Assembly (NCBI RefSeq): GCF_003987475.1
Contig: NZ_PIQH01000013.1
Coordinates: forward strand, 1-52,541
Direction: 5' to 3'
Length of the DNA: 52,541 bases
Origin: Idiomarina tyrosinivorans
GTDB taxonomy: Bacteria; Pseudomonadota; Gammaproteobacteria; Enterobacterales; Alteromonadaceae
The notes under the pieces are model-generated. The model did not search any database. It was given only the letters and a program-made list of their open reading frames with translations, and was not told the DNA's origin. Below are positions 48,960 to 52,541 of this stretch, one piece after another. Each line of letters opens with the position of its first letter. Position 1 is the first letter of the stretch. The position numbers were made by a program, and so were the translations under genes.

Positions 48960-48994
48960 TTGCTGAAAACCTAAGTATGTTATAATATTACATA
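48960..48994 (+). promoter_or_regulatory. Extended -10 promoter overlapped by a Zur-box-like palindrome
   Basis: TATAAT (48981-48986) is preceded by TGT (48978-48980), an extended -10; a TTGCTG lies 15 bases further up. The palindrome TATGTTATAATATTACATA (48976-48994), with one mismatched pair, covers this -10. Its core differs by one base from TGTTATAnTATAACA, the gammaproteobacterial Zur consensus as I recall it. Zinc-dependent repression is inferred. Confidence 0.55.
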
Positions 48995-49016
48995 AAGGGT
49001 TTCGGCAAGGTGGGTT

Positions 49017-49424
49017 ATGGAACAGCAGTTGGCGCAAAGTAAATTGGATAAAACCGGCATGTGGGTGACCACTGTCTGTGCTATCCATTGCCTATTGTTA
49101 CCGCTGATTTTACCGCTACTCTCCGTTATCGGCTTATCATTTATTGGCGAAGATCTGTTGGAAAATACGGTGCTTTCTTTCAGCATCGCGATTGGCTTAC
49201 TAGCGCTTTTCATGGGCGCTCGGAAGCACAAAAAATGGTGGCTAATGCTGCTTTTGTTAGGCGGCGCCGTGATTTATTCTAATCGAGATATTTTCGGCCC
49301 TTGGGGTGAACCGGTTATTATCTTGCTTGGCGCGGGAATGATCATTTACGCCCACTGGGTAAACTTGCGCTGGTCTTTACGGTTAAGGGCGCAACACACG
49401 TCAACTGCTGCGCCGTCGGAGTAA
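49017..49424 (+). CDS. MerC-domain integral membrane protein
   Basis: A 135-residue inner-membrane protein with four predicted helices (about residues 15-40, 48-66, 70-88, 95-115). The first helix contains CAIHCLLLPLILPLL, a Cys-x3-Cys pattern as in MerC-type metal transporters. The Zur-like site on its promoter suggests zinc or another metal as the cargo rather than mercury, and no mer genes are adjacent. The last 24 bases overlap trmA, tail to tail. Transport function is a family inference. Confidence 0.82.
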   Translation: MEQQLAQSKLDKTGMWVTTVCAIHCLLLPLILPLLSVIGLSFIGEDLLENTVLSFSIAIGLLALFMGARKHKKWWLMLLLLGGAVIYSNRDIFGPWGEPVIILLGAGMIIYAHWVNLRWSLRLRAQHTSTAAPSE

Positions 49425-50513
49425 TACCCCCGATTCCATGTGTTCAGTGTACGGGAACTGATCAAATAATGCTGCCGCAGCCACGTCATGACTCTCGCAC
49501 AACGTCGCTAAGTTCGCGCTGAGCGTATCAGGATTACACGAGATATAGAGAATCGTGTCGTAGTTAGCCACTAGTGCCAGTGTTTGCTCGTCTAAACCTG
49601 CTCGCGGTGGGTCCACTAACACCGTGCGGCAAGAGAATTGCTCGAGTTGTGCTTCGGCGATCCGCTGCGAGGTTTTCTCCCCCTTCAACGCTGCGGTAAA
49701 ATCTTCCGCCGACATTCTTACCACAGTCACATTGTCGACCTTATTGAGCGCCGCATTCTCGCGAGCGGCTGCAACGGAAGATTTGCTGATTTCTGTGGCT
49801 AGCACTTTGGTAAAATTGCGCGCAAGGGGAATGGTGAAGTTACCATTACCGCAATAAAGCTCGAGCAGATCGCCGTCGCTAGATTGGGTGTGCTTGTCAG
49901 CCCAAGCTAGCATCGCTTCATTAATGGCATGGTTTGGTTGAGTAAAACTGTTCTCGGTTTGGCGCAACCAATAGTCACGTCCTGCAACGTTTACTTTATC
50001 GGTAACTGTGTCACTTTCCAGCACTCGCTTCTGCTTTCTCGCCCTGCCGATAATGTGCAAGCATTCGAGTTCACAAGCATCCTCTAATTGCGAACGAAGT
50101 TGCTCAGCATGCTGTTGCCACTGGTCATCTAACGGCCGGTGGTACAACAATGAAATAACCGCTTGTTGGGTGCTGGTGGTGAGGAAATCGACCTGAAATA
50201 GTTTGCGACGGAGAATATCGTTGGGTTTCAGGCGTTCTATTAACTGTTGCATTAGCTGGTTAATTAAGCGAGAGCCCGGAACAAACTCATCCATCCGGAT
50301 TTTTTCGCGCGTTTCCGGATTAAACATGATGTAGTAAAGGTCATCACCTTCATGCCAGACGCGAAATTCTGCGCGCATACGATAGTGCGTTTGCGGAGAG
50401 GGGAATACCTCAAGTGCTGGCGCATCAAATGCGGCAAGCTTTGCTGTTAACCGTTGCACCTTTTGCGCTAACTGCTGTTCGTAAGTGCTTGGGTCGATCG
50501 TTTTATAGGTCAT
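49401..50513 (-). CDS. trmA: tRNA (uracil-5-)-methyltransferase
   Basis: Makes ribothymidine at position 54 of tRNA; 370 residues against 366 in E. coli. The SAM site is LLELYCGNGNFTIPLARNF, then VLVDPPRAGLD and ILYISCNPDTL with the catalytic cysteine, and the general-base glutamate lies near the C-terminus (HMESGVLL). The start has a GGGAG ribosome site. A small 5-bp hairpin lies just before it in the leader. Confidence 0.96.
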   Translation of the reverse strand: MTYKTIDPSTYEQQLAQKVQRLTAKLAAFDAPALEVFPSPQTHYRMRAEFRVWHEGDDLYYIMFNPETREKIRMDEFVPGSRLINQLMQQLIERLKPNDILRRKLFQVDFLTTSTQQAVISLLYHRPLDDQWQQHAEQLRSQLEDACELECLHIIGRARKQKRVLESDTVTDKVNVAGRDYWLRQTENSFTQPNHAINEAMLAWADKHTQSSDGDLLELYCGNGNFTIPLARNFTKVLATEISKSSVAAARENAALNKVDNVTVVRMSAEDFTAALKGEKTSQRIAEAQLEQFSCRTVLVDPPRAGLDEQTLALVANYDTILYISCNPDTLSANLATLCESHDVAAAALFDQFPYTEHMESGVLLRRRSS

Positions 50514-50593
50514 GAGTACTCCCTCGTTAATCCGAGGCGCATTGTAGAATTTTAGCGCTTAAAGTCCAACTTCAACGCCACTTATGCAGCAAC

Positions 50594-50636
50594 GCTATGT
50601 AATTATTCAGTAAAGCTATGTAACAATTTGTTACAT
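50594..50636 (+). promoter_or_regulatory. Operator-like repeats upstream of the subtilisin gene
   Basis: Two direct repeats GCTATGTAA (50594-50602 and 50615-50623) are spaced 21 bases apart, two helical turns. The second merges into a perfect palindrome atgtaacaatttgttacat (50618-50636). A possible extended -10 TGTCATACT (50650-50658) follows. The regulator is not identified. This gap (50514-50743) holds no gene. Confidence 0.5.
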
Positions 50637-50743
50637 TTACGTCATTTGATGTCATACTAACTTCGCCTCCGAGCAATCTCCCTTGCTCATGTTGTGTTGG
50701 CCCTGAAGGAAAAAACCAATAAAACAAACAGGGTTAATTATCT

Positions 50744-52345
50744 ATGTTATCTAAAAAGTTAAAGAGCCATCTTTTAGTTGGCGCGGCACTTGTTGCTGCG
50801 GGAATGAGCGCGTCTGCGTTTGCTAAAGCGGATCAACAGCGTGTTATCGTTAAATTCCAACCTGGTGCAAAAGCGGCTGTGGAAAAAACGGTCAAAGCGG
50901 CGGGTGGTCATCTAAAAGTGGACTTATCACGTTTTGATGCAATGGCAATTTCGGTTCCCGAAGCTGCGTTGAACGGATTACGCAATAATCCAAACGTGCT
51001 TTACGTAGAAGAAGACGTTAAGCGTAAGTTGCTATCGACTAATGAGTTCGAGCCGAACAAGCCTTACGGTATTGAGCAAGTCCAAGCTGACTTAGTCAGT
51101 GACGCGGCTGCGGGTAACCGTACCGTTTGTATTATCGATTCGGGCATCGATCTAGGCCATCCAGACTTGCCTTCCGCAACTGTCACTGGTTCATTTGATA
51201 GTGGTACAGGCAACTGGTACGAAGATTTCAATCACCACGGTACTCACGTTGCGGGAACGATTTCTGCACTAGCGAATGGATCTGGTGTAGTCGGTGTAAT
51301 GCCGAACGGCACCATTAACTTGCACATTGTAAAAGTCTTCAATGCGGATGGTTGGGGCTACTCATCATCGCTTGTTGCGGCTGCATCAGAATGTGAGAAC
51401 GCAGGTGCGAACGTGATCAACATGAGCTTAGGCGGAACACGTGCTAGCCGTACGGAAGATCAAGCGTTTGCCTCATTATATACCAACGGCATTTTGAGCA
51501 TTGCTGCTGCGGGTAACGACGGCAACACCCGTGATTCATACCCTGCCTCTTACGATAGCGTAGTTTCAGTTGCCGCTATCGATAGCAACAAGCAAGTCGC
51601 TAGCTTTTCACAGCAAACCAGCCAAGTTGAGTTATCTGGCCCGGGTGTAGCGGTATTGTCTACGGTTCCTCGTGGTACTGGGCAAACGTCCTCTGCAAAC
51701 GTTGCCGGCACCGATTTCGACACGTTGGCAATGGAAGGCTCACCACAGAGTAGTGCAACCGGTCTATTGAGCGATTGCGGTATTGGCGACGCGCCATGTG
51801 CCAATGCTCAAGGTGATGTGTGCTTAATTCAGCGTGGCACAATTAGTTTTGCTGAGAAGGTACAGGCCTGTGAAGCTGGTGGTGGTGTTGCTGCCATCAT
51901 TTACAATAACGAAGCAGGTCCTCTTTCGGGCACGCTGGGTACTACAGTCACGTCAATCCCTTCGGTGGGTGTTAGCGATACTGCGGGTGCGCAATTGTTG
52001 AACCTATTGGGACAAACTGCGAGTGTGTCTGTGGAAGCCAGTGACTGGGCATATTTTGATGGTACCTCTATGGCTACACCGCATGTTGTGGGTGTCGCGG
52101 CATTAGTTTGGAGCCAATTCCCAGAATGTACAGCGCCACAAATCCGTCAGGTATTGGATATGACTGCAGAAGACTTAGGCACTGCTGGACGTGACAATGC
52201 TTATGGTTTTGGTCTGGTTCAAGCAAAAGCGGCAGTTGACGAGTTAACCTCGAATGGTTGCCCTACCGTTTCTACTGGTGGAACAACTGGTGGTAATGGT
52301 CGTGGTAAAGGCGGCAAAGGCGGCCCTAAAAACACCAAAAATTAA
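50744..52345 (+). CDS. Secreted subtilisin-family (S8) serine protease
   Basis: A 533-residue exported protease. A signal peptide (residues 1-27, ending SAFA) is followed by an I9-type inhibitory propeptide (about 32-100) and the S8 catalytic domain. The triad is Asp132 (IIDSGIDLGHPD), His165 (HHGTHVAG) and Ser442 (DGTSMATPHV), with the oxyanion Asn in AAAGNDGN. A protease-associated (PA) domain is inserted at about 325-430 (CLIQRGTISFAEKVQACE). The tail from about residue 508 is Gly/Lys/Asn-rich and basic (GRGKGGKGGPKNTKN). It is expected to be secreted and self-processed. It is monocistronic, with a terminator 27 bases after the stop. Confidence 0.94.
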   Translation: MLSKKLKSHLLVGAALVAAGMSASAFAKADQQRVIVKFQPGAKAAVEKTVKAAGGHLKVDLSRFDAMAISVPEAALNGLRNNPNVLYVEEDVKRKLLSTNEFEPNKPYGIEQVQADLVSDAAAGNRTVCIIDSGIDLGHPDLPSATVTGSFDSGTGNWYEDFNHHGTHVAGTISALANGSGVVGVMPNGTINLHIVKVFNADGWGYSSSLVAAASECENAGANVINMSLGGTRASRTEDQAFASLYTNGILSIAAAGNDGNTRDSYPASYDSVVSVAAIDSNKQVASFSQQTSQVELSGPGVAVLSTVPRGTGQTSSANVAGTDFDTLAMEGSPQSSATGLLSDCGIGDAPCANAQGDVCLIQRGTISFAEKVQACEAGGGVAAIIYNNEAGPLSGTLGTTVTSIPSVGVSDTAGAQLLNLLGQTASVSVEASDWAYFDGTSMATPHVVGVAALVWSQFPECTAPQIRQVLDMTAEDLGTAGRDNAYGFGLVQAKAAVDELTSNGCPTVSTGGTTGGNGRGKGGKGGPKNTKN

Positions 52346-52371
52346 TACCTAAGGGTATTTTTAAAAATCCG

Positions 52372-52398
52372 ACACCCGCCATTTGGCGGGTGTTTTTT
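52372..52398 (+). terminator. Terminator of the subtilisin gene
   Basis: A 9-bp stem ACACCCGCC/GGCGGGTGT (52372-52380 with 52385-52393) with an ATTT loop is followed by six T in all. A weaker hairpin (52344-52359, then T-rich) sits directly at the stop codon, so termination is probably doubled. Confidence 0.92.
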
Positions 52399-52470
52399 GT
52401 TGCTTTCATTAACAATTGACGAAAAACCCAGCGAACGACAAAAAAAGCAAAGAAATCTCTGAAAAAGCGC

Positions 52471-52504
52471 TTGACGGGACAAGTTAAATCTCTAAAATGC
52501 GCCC
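52471..52504 (+). promoter_or_regulatory. Strong stable-RNA (rRNA-type) promoter at the window edge
   Basis: TTGACG (52471-52476), a 16-base spacer and TAAAAT (52493-52498) are followed by GCGCCCC, a GC-rich discriminator. The upstream 40 bases are A-rich, like an UP element. No coding start follows in the remaining 37 bases. This is the layout of an rRNA or tRNA operon promoter, the operon lying beyond the window. Confidence 0.6.
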
Positions 52505-52541
52505 CACGTTTGAGGCAGGCAACGAAGCCGCTAAAAACAGC

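Noticed and set aside
49017-49424. Mercury-resistance operon
   Set aside because: The MerC-type protein stands alone with no merA, merT, merP or merR nearby, and its promoter looks zinc-linked instead.

Overview
The window is a gene-dense stretch of ordinary chromosome from a gammaproteobacterium. Protein flavour and gene order point to the Alteromonadales, probably an Idiomarina-like marine heterotroph; this is inference, since no 16S gene is present. Almost every gene has a close Escherichia coli or Shewanella counterpart. I see no insertion sequence, prophage, CRISPR array, toxin-antitoxin pair, origin or foreign-looking island. The longest stretch without a gene is about 230 bases (50514-50743).

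Region by region. 1-5.2 kb: a secreted S9 (DPP IV-type) lipoprotein peptidase, then divergent oligopeptidase A (prlC) behind a heat-shock-type promoter, then a DUF2970 membrane protein and a small secreted protein. 5.4-8.0 kb: rpe-trpS, facing a persulfide-dioxygenase-like metallo-hydrolase. 8.1-13.9 kb: pabA, an HDOD protein, and the arginine succinyltransferase genes astC/argD-astA-astD. 14-21.3 kb: DUF3802, yhfA (OsmC), rlmJ, prkB, slyX with a WD40 lipoprotein, fkpA, rsd, nudC, hemE; much of this matches pieces of the E. coli 75-minute and hemE regions. 21.4-25.6 kb: an RND efflux adaptor and pump. 25.6-28.8 kb: ugpQ-like, psd, rsgA, orn. 28.9-29.1 kb: two identical tRNA-Gly(GCC) genes. 29.2-33.0 kb: a TPR-GGDEF diguanylate cyclase and an EAL-CBS phosphodiesterase flanking maoP (DUF413). 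33.1-38.2 kb: dusB-fis, purH, a lipoprotein methyltransferase-like gene, purD. 38.3-41.5 kb: aroQ-accB-accC-prmA. 41.7-45.9 kb: cutA-dsbD and groES-groEL. 45.9-48.9 kb: the EF-P modification set epmB, efp, epmA with a short PriC-like gene. 49-52.3 kb: a MerC-domain membrane protein, trmA, and a secreted subtilisin.

The genes are mostly housekeeping: translation (trpS, efp, epmA/B, trmA, dusB, rlmJ, prmA, rsgA), folding (groES/EL, fkpA, dsbD), purine, heme, lipid and amino-acid metabolism. Three peptidases plus an arginine-degradation cluster fit a protein-consuming marine lifestyle.

The most interesting signals are regulatory or concern small and odd genes: a Zur-box-like palindrome on the -10 of the MerC gene; an rRNA-type promoter at the right edge that resembles the tRNA-Gly promoter; a palindrome with in-phase direct repeats upstream of the subtilisin; a methyltransferase-like protein carrying a lipoprotein signal inside the purH-purD cluster; opposing c-di-GMP enzymes around maoP; and a short PriC-like protein. 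I did not find a convincing new multi-gene system.
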